From Candidatus Accumulibacter regalis (GTDB lineage: Bacteria > Pseudomonadota > Gammaproteobacteria > Burkholderiales > Rhodocyclaceae), in the NCBI GenBank assembly GCA_000585075.1, contig JEMY01000001.1, positions 1 to 64,000 of the forward strand: a stretch of 64,000 nucleotides of DNA, in the 5' to 3' direction. The position numbers and the translations under genes are program-made. Numbering within the stretch: position 1 is the first letter of the stretch; the number at the start of each line of letters is the position of its first letter. Positions 12,415 to 23,695 of this stretch are shown one piece after another. The notes beneath the pieces were generated by a model. It was not told where the DNA came from. It saw nothing but the letters and a program-made list of their open reading frames with translations, and made no database searches.

Positions 12415-14172
12415 TCAGGCGTGCGGTTTGTCGCCCTGCTTGCGCGTCGCCGACAAGGGGATGACAGCAATCCCGTACTTGCGCGAGACGCGTTGGTACA
12501 TCTCGCGTGCGGCAATCACCTTGGGGTTGCGCAGGTCCCTTTCCTGAGCCATCTGCAGGTAGCCGAGACCGCGCTTGGCCAGCGCGGGATTCCATCCCTT
12601 GAGTTCGAGAAGGGTGAAAATGGCTTTGCTGGCGTTGACCAGGAACTGCAGGTTGGGTACCCGTTCGGCGGCTTCGATGAGCAGCTTCACCGAGCCATCG
12701 AGATCGCCACTGCGCGCGGCAAGCACGCCGCGGTTGTTGAGGTCGACAATTTCCTTGCCGACCTGCGCGAGTAGCGCCTGACCCGTTACTTCGTTTCCGG
12801 TCTTGGCGTAAATGCTTTCGATCTGGGCGATCATCGCGCGGTCCTGGTGGTTCTCGGCGGCGACCTTGCGGACCACTTCCTGGGCGCTGGCTTCGTTGCC
12901 CGTGGCCAGGCACGCGTGTGCCAGATCGAGCGCCTGCTTGCTCGAAACCAGGCCATCCTTGCCGTCAGCCTTCAAGCCATCGTGCAGGACGAGAGCTTTC
13001 TCGACGGCCAGCCTGGCTTTGGTCGGATCGCCCTCCTTGTTCGCGCATAAGCCATCGACGACCAGGGCTGCCAGTTCGCCCTGTTTGCTGCCGCGCCAGT
13101 CGCGGCGGAGTTCGCCGGCAATCCGCTTGGCACCTTCGACGTGTCCCAGATCGAGCATTGCGCGCGCGAGATTGGAATAGTCGTCGATGTTGTTCAGCGA
13201 AGATCCACGCCTGCGCTCGAGCACTTTTCCGTAGGCGCGTTCGGCGGTCTTGAAGTCCTGGTTTCGCGCCGCCACGTCGCCGACCATCCGTTGCCGGGCC
13301 GAGTTGTTGGGCGAGATCAGCGCTGCCGATTGCAAGGCTTCCTGGGCCTCGCGCAGCTTGCCCATCTCTTCACGTACTTCGGCGAGAAAATCGTAGGCGG
13401 CCATGAACTCCGGGAAATCGTCGATCAGCGCCTGGGCGACGATTTCGCCTTCGGCCAGACGCTGCTGGCTGCGCAGCGCGGTCGCCAGACCCATGCGTGC
13501 CCAGGGCACCACGCGCTGCTGCAGCACCTGTTCGAATACCGCCTGGGCTTCGGCTGGACGTCCGAGCACGTTGAGAATCTCGCCCTTGAAGCGCAGCAGG
13601 TCGAAAAGGAAGCCGCTCTCCTGCGCGAGCAGGCGTTGGCAGGCCTTCAGCGCGTCGCTGAAGGCGCCGTTGTCGAGATGTTCGTAGAGCGGCGCGAAGA
13701 ACTGCTTGCGGTACAGCGCACGTACCAGCCTGCCGTGCAGCTCGTCGGCGGTGAAGGGTTTGATCAGGTAGTCATCCGGGGCCAGTTCGGCGATCGAGAC
13801 GACATTGTGATAGGCGCGCTCGCTGGTAATCAGCATGAATACCGTCGATAACGCCACCAGGCGTTGCTGGCGCAGTTCTTCGAGCAGCTGCTGGCCGTCG
13901 CGTCCGTCCTCGAGCTGGTAGTCGGAGAGGATGATGTCGAAATGATGTATGCGCACTTGCCGGAGAACTTCGGCCGAGGTGCCGGCGTTATGCACCGAGG
14001 TGACACCCAGTGCCGAAAGCATGATGCGCAGCGAGCTGCGTGCGTTGGGATAGCGATCGATGAGCAAGGCCCGCTTGAGCGCCAGCTCCTTGCTCATCTT
14101 GTGGAGCAGATCGGCGGTCGTCTCGGGTGTCCTCATGACTGGCACATTACCTGACCGTGCCCTGGCGGGCAA
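12415..14172 (-). CDS. Response-regulator receiver domain fused to tetratricopeptide repeats
   Basis: N-terminal REC (ALLIDRYPNARSSLRIMLSALG ... DIILSDYQLEDGRDGQQLLEELR ... DDYLIKPFTADELHGRL), then TPR-like repeats. Confidence 0.85.
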   Translation of the reverse strand: MPARARSGNVPVMRTPETTADLLHKMSKELALKRALLIDRYPNARSSLRIMLSALGVTSVHNAGTSAEVLRQVRIHHFDIILSDYQLEDGRDGQQLLEELRQQRLVALSTVFMLITSERAYHNVVSIAELAPDDYLIKPFTADELHGRLVRALYRKQFFAPLYEHLDNGAFSDALKACQRLLAQESGFLFDLLRFKGEILNVLGRPAEAQAVFEQVLQQRVVPWARMGLATALRSQQRLAEGEIVAQALIDDFPEFMAAYDFLAEVREEMGKLREAQEALQSAALISPNNSARQRMVGDVAARNQDFKTAERAYGKVLERRRGSSLNNIDDYSNLARAMLDLGHVEGAKRIAGELRRDWRGSKQGELAALVVDGLCANKEGDPTKARLAVEKALVLHDGLKADGKDGLVSSKQALDLAHACLATGNEASAQEVVRKVAAENHQDRAMIAQIESIYAKTGNEVTGQALLAQVGKEIVDLNNRGVLAARSGDLDGSVKLLIEAAERVPNLQFLVNASKAIFTLLELKGWNPALAKRGLGYLQMAQERDLRNPKVIAAREMYQRVSRKYGIAVIPLSATRKQGDKPHA

Positions 14173-14267
14173 GCCAGGGAGTCAGCTCGCCGCGCGGGGT
14201 CAGCGCCCAGCAGCGTCGCTGACCGCTGGCGGTGCGAGCCGGGCGCCGACTTCGCTGCCCGTGCTGT

Positions 14268-15827
14268 TCAGCAGGGCTCGCTGCGGATGAGGTGATCGAA
14301 GGCGGTAAGCGCAGCTTTGGTGCCCTCGCCCATGGCGACGACGATCTGTTTGTAGGGGACGGTGGTCACGTCGCCGGCGGCGAAAACGCCCGGCAGTGAA
14401 GTGGCGCAGCGGGCGTCGATCTCGATCTCGCCGCGTGGCGACAACTCAAGCGTCCCCTTGAGCCACTCGCTGTTCGGCAACAGACCGATCTGCACGAAGA
14501 TACCGGCGAGGTCGATGCGCCGCTTTTCGCCGCTGGCGCGGTCGGTGTACAACAGGCCGTCGACCTTCTCGCCGTCGCCGCTCACTTGCGTGCTCAGCGC
14601 CTCGGTGATCACCTCGACGTTGCCCAGACTGAACAGCTTCTTCTGGAGCACCGCGTCGGCACGCAGGGTCGCCTCGAACTCGAGCAGCGTGACGTGGCCG
14701 ACAATGCCGGCAAGGTCGATTGCCGCTTCCACGCCCGAGTTGCCGCCACCGATCACCGCCACCCGCTTGCCTTTGAACAATGGTCCGTCGCAGTGCGGGC
14801 AGTAGGCGACGCCATGACCCCGGTACTCCTTTTCGCCGGGAACGTTCATTTCCCGCCAGCGCGCACCGGTAGCCAGGATCACCGTCTTGCTGCGCAGCGT
14901 TGCGCCGCTGGCCAGGCGAATCTCGGTCAGGCTGCCGGCGGCCTGTGGCAGCAGCGCTTCGGCGCGCTGCAGATCCATGATATCGACGTCGTACTCCCTG
15001 ACGTGCTCCTCGAGTCCGGCAGCGAGCTTCGGCCCGTCGGTGGCCTTGACGGAGATGAAGTTCTCGATCGCCAGGGTATCGAGTACCTGCCCGCCAAAAC
15101 GCTCACTGACCACGCCGGTGCGGATTCCCTTGCGTGCCGCGTAGATGGCGGCGGCTGCGCCCGCCGGGCCGCCGCCGACGATGAGGACGTCGAAAGGCTG
15201 GCGAGCGCTGATCTTCTCGGCTTCCCGCTGGGTGGCGCCGGAATCGATCCTGGCGACGATCTCCTCCAGGGCCAGGCGGCCCTGGCCGAAGGGCTCACCG
15301 TTGAGAAACACCGTCGGCACGCCCATGATCTGGCGCGCACTCACTTCGTCCTGGAACAACGCCCCGTCGATCATCTGGTGGCTGATGCCGGGGTTGGTGA
15401 CGGCCATCAGGTTCAGCGCCTGCACGACGTCCGGGCAATTGTGGCAGGAAAGCGAAATGAAGGTCTCGAAATGGAACTCGCCGGGAATGGCGCGAATTCC
15501 TTCGATCACGCTGGCGTCGACCTTCGCCGGGTGACCGCCGACCTGTAGAAGGGCGAGAATCAACGAGGTAAATTCGTGCCCCATGGGGATGCCGGCAAAA
15601 CTGATGCGCGCCGTTTCACCCGGCAGACCGACCGAAAACGACGGCTTGCGCGCAGCGTTGCCGTCTTCCCTGAGGGTTACTTTGTCGCTGAGCGCGGCAA
15701 TCTCCTGCAGTAGGGCGAGCATCTCGCGGGCGGCTTCGCTGCTATCCGGCGAAGCAACTATCTCGATCGTTCGCTGCAGTTTCTGCAGGTAGGCGACGAG
15801 TTGAGTCTTGATGTTGGCGTCGAGCAT
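14268..15827 (-). CDS. ahpF: Alkyl hydroperoxide reductase subunit F
   Basis: [74 protein letters not shown]. Start set after the hairpin. Confidence 0.95.
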   Translation of the reverse strand: MLDANIKTQLVAYLQKLQRTIEIVASPDSSEAAREMLALLQEIAALSDKVTLREDGNAARKPSFSVGLPGETARISFAGIPMGHEFTSLILALLQVGGHPAKVDASVIEGIRAIPGEFHFETFISLSCHNCPDVVQALNLMAVTNPGISHQMIDGALFQDEVSARQIMGVPTVFLNGEPFGQGRLALEEIVARIDSGATQREAEKISARQPFDVLIVGGGPAGAAAAIYAARKGIRTGVVSERFGGQVLDTLAIENFISVKATDGPKLAAGLEEHVREYDVDIMDLQRAEALLPQAAGSLTEIRLASGATLRSKTVILATGARWREMNVPGEKEYRGHGVAYCPHCDGPLFKGKRVAVIGGGNSGVEAAIDLAGIVGHVTLLEFEATLRADAVLQKKLFSLGNVEVITEALSTQVSGDGEKVDGLLYTDRASGEKRRIDLAGIFVQIGLLPNSEWLKGTLELSPRGEIEIDARCATSLPGVFAAGDVTTVPYKQIVVAMGEGTKAALTAFDHLIRSEPC

Positions 15828-15858
15828 GTCCTTGCGTCCTTGTCGAGTGGCATGGAAA

Positions 15859-15917
15859 GGGTCCCAACGCAAAGGGGCCGCCAAGCATCGCTTCGCGGCC
15901 CCTTTGCGTTGGGACCC
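15859..15917. repeat. Perfect 23-bp inverted repeat in the ahpC-ahpF spacer
   Basis: GGGTCCCAACGCAAAGGGGCCGC (15859-15881), 13-nt loop, GCGGCCCCTTTGCGTTGGGACCC (15895-15917). Confidence 0.95.
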
Positions 15918-15965
15918 GGTCTCACGCTGCGCGGAGCATCCGCCAGCGTGAGTGAGCGTTTGCTC

Positions 15966-16529
15966 CTAGATCTTGCCGACCAGGTCGAGTGACGGAGCGA
16001 GCGTCGCGTCGCCCGGAGTCCATTTGGCCGGGCAGACTTCACCCGGATGACTGGCGACGTATTGGGCAGCCTGCACCTTGCGCAGCAGCTCCTTGGCGTC
16101 ACGACCAATGCCCAGGTCGTGAATCTCGCACACCTTGATGACCCCTTCGGGGTTGATGACGAAGGTGCCGCGTAGTGCCAGACCTTCCTCTTCGATCATC
16201 ACCTCGAAGTTGCGGGTGATCGCGCCGGTCGGGTCGCCGAGCATCGGGTAGGTGATCTTCTTGATCGTCTCGGAAGTGTCGTGCCACGCCTTGTGGGTAA
16301 AGTGCGTATCGGTGGACACCGCGTAGATTTCGACGCCGAGCTTCTGGAACGAAGGGTATTCGTCGGCCAGGTCACCGAGTTCGGTCGGGCAGACGAAAGT
16401 GAAGTCGGCCGGGTAGAAGAAGACAATCGACCACTTGCCTTTCAGATCGGCGTCGGAGACGGGGCCAAACTTGCCGTTGTGAAAAGCGGTTGCTTTGAAC
16501 GGTTTGATTTCGGTATTGATCAAGGACAT
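15966..16529 (-). CDS. ahpC: Alkyl hydroperoxide reductase subunit C (peroxiredoxin)
   Basis: [54 protein letters not shown]. Confidence 0.97.
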   Translation of the reverse strand: MSLINTEIKPFKATAFHNGKFGPVSDADLKGKWSIVFFYPADFTFVCPTELGDLADEYPSFQKLGVEIYAVSTDTHFTHKAWHDTSETIKKITYPMLGDPTGAITRNFEVMIEEEGLALRGTFVINPEGVIKVCEIHDLGIGRDAKELLRKVQAAQYVASHPGEVCPAKWTPGDATLAPSLDLVGKI

Positions 16530-16605
16530 CTTGAGCTCTCCTTCAGGTTGAGTGAATGAACTGAATCGACGAGTCGATGGTAGTGGATTCGACAGCATTG
16601 TTCCA

Positions 16606-16642
16606 ATTGATTCTCGCAATTCGAGTCATAGCCAAGCGCTAT
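16606..16642. promoter_or_regulatory. Putative OxyR binding site upstream of ahpC
   Basis: ATTG-N7-CAAT-N7-ATAG-N7-CTAT; 14 of 16 positions match the ATAG-N7-CTAT-N7-ATAG-N7-CTAT OxyR pattern with exact spacing, 77 bp upstream of the ahpC start. Confidence 0.7.
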
Positions 16643-16767
16643 ATGCACCAAGTTGAGAGGATCGGCGCCGCGCTCTCGCGCTCGCTGAAACCTGTTATTT
16701 TTCAGCGAACTGCCGTAGAATTCCGCTCTTTTGCGCAGCTCAGTGCGCGAGGAAGGCCGGACTGCCC

Positions 16768-18687
16768 ATGCTCTTTCCTGACCGTTTCGAGGTGATTGTC
16801 GTCGGTGGCGGCCATGCCGGCACCGAGGCGGCCCTGGCCGCGGCGCGCACGGGAATGAAGACCCTGCTGCTGACGCACAACCTCGACACCCTCGGTGCGA
16901 TGAGCTGCAATCCGTCGATCGGCGGCATTGGCAAGGGGCACCTGGTCAGAGAGGTCGATGCGCTCGGTGGAGCGATGGCCGAGGCGACCGACGAGGCGGG
17001 CATCCAGTTCCGCACCCTCAACTCCAGTAAGGGTCCGGCGGTGCGTGCGACGCGGGCGCAGGCCGACCGTGTCCTCTACCGGCAGGCGATTCGCCGTCGC
17101 CTGGAAAACGAGCCGAATCTGACCATTTTCGCGCAAGCCTGCGACGATCTGATCGTCGAAGCTGACCGGGTTGCCGGGGTGGTGACCCAGCTCGGCGTGC
17201 GTTTTTCGGCGCGAGCGGTGGTCTTGACCACCGGTACTTTTCTCAACGGACTGATCCACGTCGGCATGTCGAACATGGTTGGCGGACGCATGGGTGACCC
17301 GCCAGCGGTTTCGCTGGCGGCACGGCTGCGCGAGCTGCAATTGCCGGTCGGGAGGCTGAAGACCGGCACGCCGCCGCGGCTCGACGGGCGGAGCATCGAT
17401 TTTTCGCGGCTGGTCGAGCAACATTCGGATCAGCCGCGTCCCGTCTTCTCGTTTCTTGGCGACGCGGCGCGGCACCCGCAGCAGCTGCCGTGCTGGATTA
17501 CCAGTACCAATGCCGGCACGCACGACATCATCCGTGCCAACCTCGACCGCTCGCCGATGTACACCGGGGTCATCGAGGGCGTCGGCCCACGCTACTGTCC
17601 TTCCATCGAAGACAAGATTCACCGCTTCGCCGGCAAGGACAGCCACAACATCTTCCTCGAACCGGAAGGTCTGAACACGCACGAGATTTACCCCAACGGG
17701 ATCTCGACCAGCCTGCCGTTCGACGTCCAGCTGGCGATCGTGCGCTCGATCCGCGGCCTGGAGAACGCGCACATCCTGCGTCCGGGCTATGCCATCGAAT
17801 ACGATTACTTCGACCCGCGCGCGCTCAATGCGTCGCTGGAGACGAAGGCCATCGGCGGACTGTTCTTCGCCGGTCAGATCAACGGCACGACGGGTTACGA
17901 AGAAGCTGCCGCGCAAGGCTTGTTGGCCGGGGTCAACGCCGCCCTGCGGGCGCAGCAGAAAGAATCCTGGACACCGCGTCGTGACGAAGCCTACCTCGGC
18001 GTGCTGGTCGACGATCTGATTACCCGCGGCGTCGCGGAACCCTACCGCATGTTCACCAGCCGCGCCGAGTATCGCCTTTCGCTGCGCGAGGACAACGCCG
18101 ATATGCGCCTGACCGAGCATGGTCGCCGCCTCGGTCTGGTTGACGATCGACGCTGGGCGGCTTTCTGCACCAAGCGCGCAGCGATTGGCGCTGAGCAGGA
18201 GCGCCTGAAATCGACCTGGGTACAGCCGGGAAAGCTTGCCGACGGCGAGGCGCTGCGCGTCTTCGGCAGGGAACTGGAGCACGAGTACAGCCTGCACGAT
18301 CTTCTCCGCCGTCCGGATGTGAGTTACCCGGCATTGATGAGCCTGCGCTTTGGCGACGCGTCGGCTGGCGCTGGCTTGACGGATGCGCAGGTCATCGAGC
18401 AGGTTGAAATCCAGGCCAAGTATCAGGGTTACATCGAACGTCAGCAGGAAGAGGTGGCCAGGAGCCTGGCCAACGAGGAACGCTGTTTTCCGCCCGACTT
18501 CGATTTCGCTACTGTCGGCGGCCTGTCACGAGAGGTGCAGCAGAAGCTGTCGCTGCAGCGCCCGCAGACGCTCGGCCAGGCGTCGCGAATCCAGGGCATG
18601 ACGCCGGCGGCGATCTCGATCCTGACGGTCTGCCTGAAGCGTGGCGAGTCGGACGCTCAGCGCCTGCGCGCCGCTGGCAGCGCTTGA
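16768..18687 (+). CDS. mnmG: tRNA uridine-5-carboxymethylaminomethyl(34) synthesis enzyme MnmG
   Basis: [62 protein letters not shown]. Confidence 0.98.
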   Translation: MLFPDRFEVIVVGGGHAGTEAALAAARTGMKTLLLTHNLDTLGAMSCNPSIGGIGKGHLVREVDALGGAMAEATDEAGIQFRTLNSSKGPAVRATRAQADRVLYRQAIRRRLENEPNLTIFAQACDDLIVEADRVAGVVTQLGVRFSARAVVLTTGTFLNGLIHVGMSNMVGGRMGDPPAVSLAARLRELQLPVGRLKTGTPPRLDGRSIDFSRLVEQHSDQPRPVFSFLGDAARHPQQLPCWITSTNAGTHDIIRANLDRSPMYTGVIEGVGPRYCPSIEDKIHRFAGKDSHNIFLEPEGLNTHEIYPNGISTSLPFDVQLAIVRSIRGLENAHILRPGYAIEYDYFDPRALNASLETKAIGGLFFAGQINGTTGYEEAAAQGLLAGVNAALRAQQKESWTPRRDEAYLGVLVDDLITRGVAEPYRMFTSRAEYRLSLREDNADMRLTEHGRRLGLVDDRRWAAFCTKRAAIGAEQERLKSTWVQPGKLADGEALRVFGRELEHEYSLHDLLRRPDVSYPALMSLRFGDASAGAGLTDAQVIEQVEIQAKYQGYIERQQEEVARSLANEERCFPPDFDFATVGGLSREVQQKLSLQRPQTLGQASRIQGMTPAAISILTVCLKRGESDAQRLRAAGSA

Positions 18688-19322
18688 TGGCTGCGGCCGA
18701 GCAACTCGAACGGGGCTTGCAGGATCTGGGCATCGAGCTCACCGCGCGCGCGCAGAAAAAGTTGCTCGCCTACGCAACCCTGCTCGAGAAATGGAACCGG
18801 ACCTACCGCCTGACCGCGGTGCCGAATGCGGCCCAGACGGTCAGCCATCACCTGCTCGATTCACTGGCGGTGCTGCCCTTTCTGAGCGCCGAGAGCCTGC
18901 TCGATGTCGGTAGCGGCGGCGGCATGCCCGGGATCCCCCTGGCCATCGCCCGCCCCGAGCTGCGCGTCGTCCTGCTCGACAGCAATTCGAAGAAGAGCGC
19001 CTTCCTGCGGCAGGCGGCAATTGAGCTGGAACTGGCGAATATTGCCGTACACTGCGGGCGGGTCGAGGAGTATCGGCCAGCGTTTTCTTTCGCGGCGATC
19101 ACCGCGCGCGCTTTCGCCGATCTGGCCGAGCTGGTCAGGCTCTCGCGTCACCTGTTGCAAGTGGACGGCCACTGGCTGGCGATGAAGGGCATCTGCCCGC
19201 AGGCCGAGATTGCACGTTTGCCAGCAGACGTCGCGGTCGAGGCTCTACATCGTCTGGCAGTGCCGGGGGTTACCGGCGAGCGGCATCTGGTGTTGATCAG
19301 CAGCCGTGCCGTCGGGCATTGA
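18684..19322 (+). CDS. rsmG: 16S rRNA (guanine(527)-N(7))-methyltransferase RsmG
   Basis: [53 protein letters not shown] overlap with mnmG. Confidence 0.96.
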   Translation: MMAAAEQLERGLQDLGIELTARAQKKLLAYATLLEKWNRTYRLTAVPNAAQTVSHHLLDSLAVLPFLSAESLLDVGSGGGMPGIPLAIARPELRVVLLDSNSKKSAFLRQAAIELELANIAVHCGRVEEYRPAFSFAAITARAFADLAELVRLSRHLLQVDGHWLAMKGICPQAEIARLPADVAVEALHRLAVPGVTGERHLVLISSRAVGH

Positions 19323-19334
19323 GGGGGAGTTGAT

Positions 19335-20144
19335 TTGGCAAGAATACTCGCGGTAACCAACCAGAAGGGCGGCGTCGGAAAGACGACGACCGCCGTCAAC
19401 CTCTCTGCCTGCCTGGCAGAATGCGGCCAGCGCGTATTGCTCATCGACCTTGACCCGCAGGGCAACGCGACCACCGGTTGCGGTGTTGTCAAGCGTGGCG
19501 CCATGCCGACCGTCTATCAGGTGCTGATCGGTCGGTCGACGGCCGCGCAGACTCGCCTGAGCAGTGACTTCGGCTTCGACGTGCTGCCGGCGAACCGCGA
19601 ACTGGCGGGAGCCGAGATCGACCTGATCGACCTCGGGCAGCGCGAATATCGTCTGCGTGACGCTCTTGGCAGCGTCCGCGAGGACTACGACTTCATCCTC
19701 ATGGATTGCCCACCGGCATTGAACATGCTGACCGTCAACGGTCTGGTGGCCGCGGATACGGTGATGATTCCGATGCAGTGCGAATACTATGCCCTGGAAG
19801 GCCTGACCGACCTCGTTGCGACGCTGAAGAAGATCCGCGCCAACCTCAACCCGAGGCTCGAGATCGAGGGGCTGCTGCGCACCATGTTCGACCCGCGATC
19901 GACCTTGACGCAACAGGTTTCGTGCGAACTCGAAGGACACTTCGGCGAGAAAGTCTATCGCACGATCATCCCGCGCAATGTTCGTCTCGCCGAAGCGCCG
20001 TCCTACGGCAAGCCGGTGATTGCCTTCGACCGTAGCTCCAAGGGGGCGCAAGCCTATCTTCTCCTGGCGCAGGAGATTCTCGACCGCCGCGCCGACAGGA
20101 AGCGCGCGGGCGCAACGACCGCCGGACTGGGAGTCGAGTCATGA
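19335..20144 (+). CDS. parA: Chromosome partitioning ATPase ParA/Soj
   Basis: MARILAVTNQKGGVGKTTTAVNLSACLAECGQRVLLIDLDPQGNATTG. Confidence 0.97.
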   Translation: MARILAVTNQKGGVGKTTTAVNLSACLAECGQRVLLIDLDPQGNATTGCGVVKRGAMPTVYQVLIGRSTAAQTRLSSDFGFDVLPANRELAGAEIDLIDLGQREYRLRDALGSVREDYDFILMDCPPALNMLTVNGLVAADTVMIPMQCEYYALEGLTDLVATLKKIRANLNPRLEIEGLLRTMFDPRSTLTQQVSCELEGHFGEKVYRTIIPRNVRLAEAPSYGKPVIAFDRSSKGAQAYLLLAQEILDRRADRKRAGATTAGLGVES

Positions 20145-20980
20145 AACTCAAGGGCTTGGGCCGCGGTCTCGACGCCTTGCTGGCCGGCAACGATGCGCAG
20201 AACAAGGAGCAGCTGCGCAGCGTGCCGCTGGCCGACATCCAGCCCGGCAAGTACCAGCCGCGCACGCACATGGACAGCGCGTCGCTCGAAGAACTGGCCG
20301 CGTCGATCAGGATGCAGGGCCTGATGCAACCGATTCTGGTTCGCCCGATCAGCGACGAGCGCTACGAGATCATCGCTGGCGAGCGACGCTGGCGGGCGGC
20401 CAAAATGGCCGGCTTGAGCGAGGTTTCGACCTTGATCCGGGAGATTCCCGACGAGGCGGCGTTGGCCATGGCGCTGATCGAGAACATCCAGCGCGAGAAC
20501 CTCAACCCGCTCGAGGAAGCGCTGGGCCTGCAGCGCCTGATCGACGAGTTCGCCATGACCCACCAGCAGGCAGCCGACGCCGTCGGTCGTTCGCGGCCGG
20601 CGGCGTCGAACCTGCTGCGCCTGCTGCAGCTGGCGCCAGCGGTCCAGGAGCTCCTGATGCGCGGCGACGTGGATATGGGCCATGCACGCGCACTCCTCCC
20701 TCTCGCCGGTGACCTGCAGGTTCAACTGGCGCAGCGCGTGGTGCAGAAGGGCTTGTCGGTGCGCGAAACCGAGCGCCTGGTCCAGTACGCGCTGCGCCCT
20801 CCGAAGGAGCTGCCGTCGCGAAAGCCGGATCGCGATGTCCTGCGTTTGCAGGAAGAATTGGCCGATCTGCTTGGGGCGCAAGTGGCCATCCGCGCCAACC
20901 AGCGCGGCGCCGGCAAGGTGCTGATCGAGTTTGGCGACCTTGATCAGCTCGAAGGAATCCTGCAGCGCCTGCGTCATTGA
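20141..20980 (+). CDS. parB: Chromosome partitioning protein ParB
   Basis: LGRGLDALLAG; IQPGKYQPRTHMDSASLEELAASIRMQGLMQPILVRP; YEIIAGERRWRAAKMAGL; ATGA overlap with parA. Confidence 0.97.
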   Translation: MKLKGLGRGLDALLAGNDAQNKEQLRSVPLADIQPGKYQPRTHMDSASLEELAASIRMQGLMQPILVRPISDERYEIIAGERRWRAAKMAGLSEVSTLIREIPDEAALAMALIENIQRENLNPLEEALGLQRLIDEFAMTHQQAADAVGRSRPAASNLLRLLQLAPAVQELLMRGDVDMGHARALLPLAGDLQVQLAQRVVQKGLSVRETERLVQYALRPPKELPSRKPDRDVLRLQEELADLLGAQVAIRANQRGAGKVLIEFGDLDQLEGILQRLRH

Positions 20981-21072
20981 TGCGGCGCAGCATTCAAGCG
21001 TTTTTGCAGCGCGCGGATACCGCCTGCAAGGCAGATTTTGCAAAGGAAAGGGAACTTTCTTGCACATGCGGT

Positions 21073-21101
21073 TTGATTCCTCTATAGGAGTCTGGTATCC
21101 T
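21073..21101 (+). promoter_or_regulatory. Putative sigma70-type promoter of the atp operon
   Basis: TTGATT (21073-21078), 17 nt, TATCCT (21096-21101), shortly before a GGAGG-type RBS and GTG start of atpI. Confidence 0.45.
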
Positions 21102-21125
21102 GCCCGTGTTTTGGAGGGGCTGGTC

Positions 21126-22276
<1,151 letters not shown>

Positions 22277-22339
22277 TCTGGATTGCCGGGTCCCCTGTTC
22301 ATCCGCTTAATTCACGTCGTTCCTGTTTAACCCATTTAG

Positions 22340-22633
<294 letters not shown>

Positions 22634-22673
22634 TCGCTTCTCCTTTCTGACTCACCCTTAAAAGGAGGTTAGC

Positions 22674-23144
22674 GTGAATATCAACGCAACTTTGTTTGGC
22701 CAAGCGGTCTGGTTCGGGGTCTTCATCTGGATCACCATGAAGTACGTCTGGCCACCCATACAGAAGGCCATTGCCGATCGCCAGGCGCTGATCGCCGATG
22801 GACTTGCCGCCGGCGAGCGCGGGAAGCATGAGCTTGAACTCGCCGGGAAGCGTTCCGCCGATTCTCTGCGCGAAGCCAAGGTGAAGTCGGCCGAGATTAT
22901 CGTCGCCGCCGAAAAGCGCGCCCTGCAGGTGATCGAAGAGGCCAAGCTGGCGGCGAAAGTCGAAGCCGACAAGGTCGTCGTCGCAGCGCAGGCCGAGATT
23001 GCCCAGGCAACCGAACACGCCAGAGCGGAGTTGCGCAGTCGCGTCGCCGAACTCGCGGTAGCCGGTGCCGAGCGCATCCTGAAGCGCGAGGTCGATGCCA
23101 AGGGGCATGCAGAAATCCTGGCCGCCCTCAAGCAGGAACTCTGA
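22674..23144 (+). CDS. atpF: F0F1 ATP synthase subunit B (GTG start)
   Basis: MNINATLFGQAVWFGVFIWITMKYVWPPIQKAIADRQ. Confidence 0.97.
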   Translation: MNINATLFGQAVWFGVFIWITMKYVWPPIQKAIADRQALIADGLAAGERGKHELELAGKRSADSLREAKVKSAEIIVAAEKRALQVIEEAKLAAKVEADKVVVAAQAEIAQATEHARAELRSRVAELAVAGAERILKREVDAKGHAEILAALKQEL

Positions 23145-23148
23145 GACC

Positions 23149-23685
23149 ATGGCCGAACTCGTAACCATCGCGCGTCCCTACGCTGAAGCGGTTTTCCGCA
23201 TCGCGCTGGAAAACAAGGCGCTGACGAGCTGGTCCGAGCGGCTGACGCTGCTTTCCGCAATTGCCGGGGATGGCCAGATGCGTTCATGCATTGGCAACCC
23301 CGAACTCTCTGCGGCCCAGAAGAGCGAGCTTTTCAAGTCGCTCGCCGGAGACGCGCTTGTGGGCAGCGAAGCCAATCTGATCGACGTTCTCGCCGCCAAC
23401 GAGCGGCTTTCCGCCCTGCCGGAAATTGCCGACCTCTTCGAAAAGCTCAAAGCCGGCCAGGAAGGCGTCAGGGAGGCAACCATCTACAGCGCCTTTCCGG
23501 TCGATGAAAAGCAGCTCAAAGCGCTGATCGCGGACCTCGAAACCCGCTTCAATACCCGGCTGACTGCCGAAGTGGTCGTCGATCAATCGTTGATCGGCGG
23601 CGTCAAGATTGTGGTTGGCGACCAGGTCCTCGACACTTCCGTACGCGGAAAATTGGAGAGCCTGCGGTTGGCGCTCAAGAACTAG
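23149..23685 (+). CDS. atpH: F0F1 ATP synthase subunit delta
   Basis: [21 protein letters not shown] ... [31 protein letters not shown]. Confidence 0.97.
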   Translation: MAELVTIARPYAEAVFRIALENKALTSWSERLTLLSAIAGDGQMRSCIGNPELSAAQKSELFKSLAGDALVGSEANLIDVLAANERLSALPEIADLFEKLKAGQEGVREATIYSAFPVDEKQLKALIADLETRFNTRLTAEVVVDQSLIGGVKIVVGDQVLDTSVRGKLESLRLALKN

Positions 23686-23695
23686 GAGAATTTTC

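Noticed and set aside
15827-15884. N-terminal extension of ahpF ([19 protein letters not shown])
   Set aside because: Encoded by the left arm of the 23-bp hairpin; the conserved AhpF start is [10 protein letters not shown].
16702-18297. 531-aa minus-strand ORF opposite mnmG
   Set aside because: Shadow ORF; mnmG is unambiguous.
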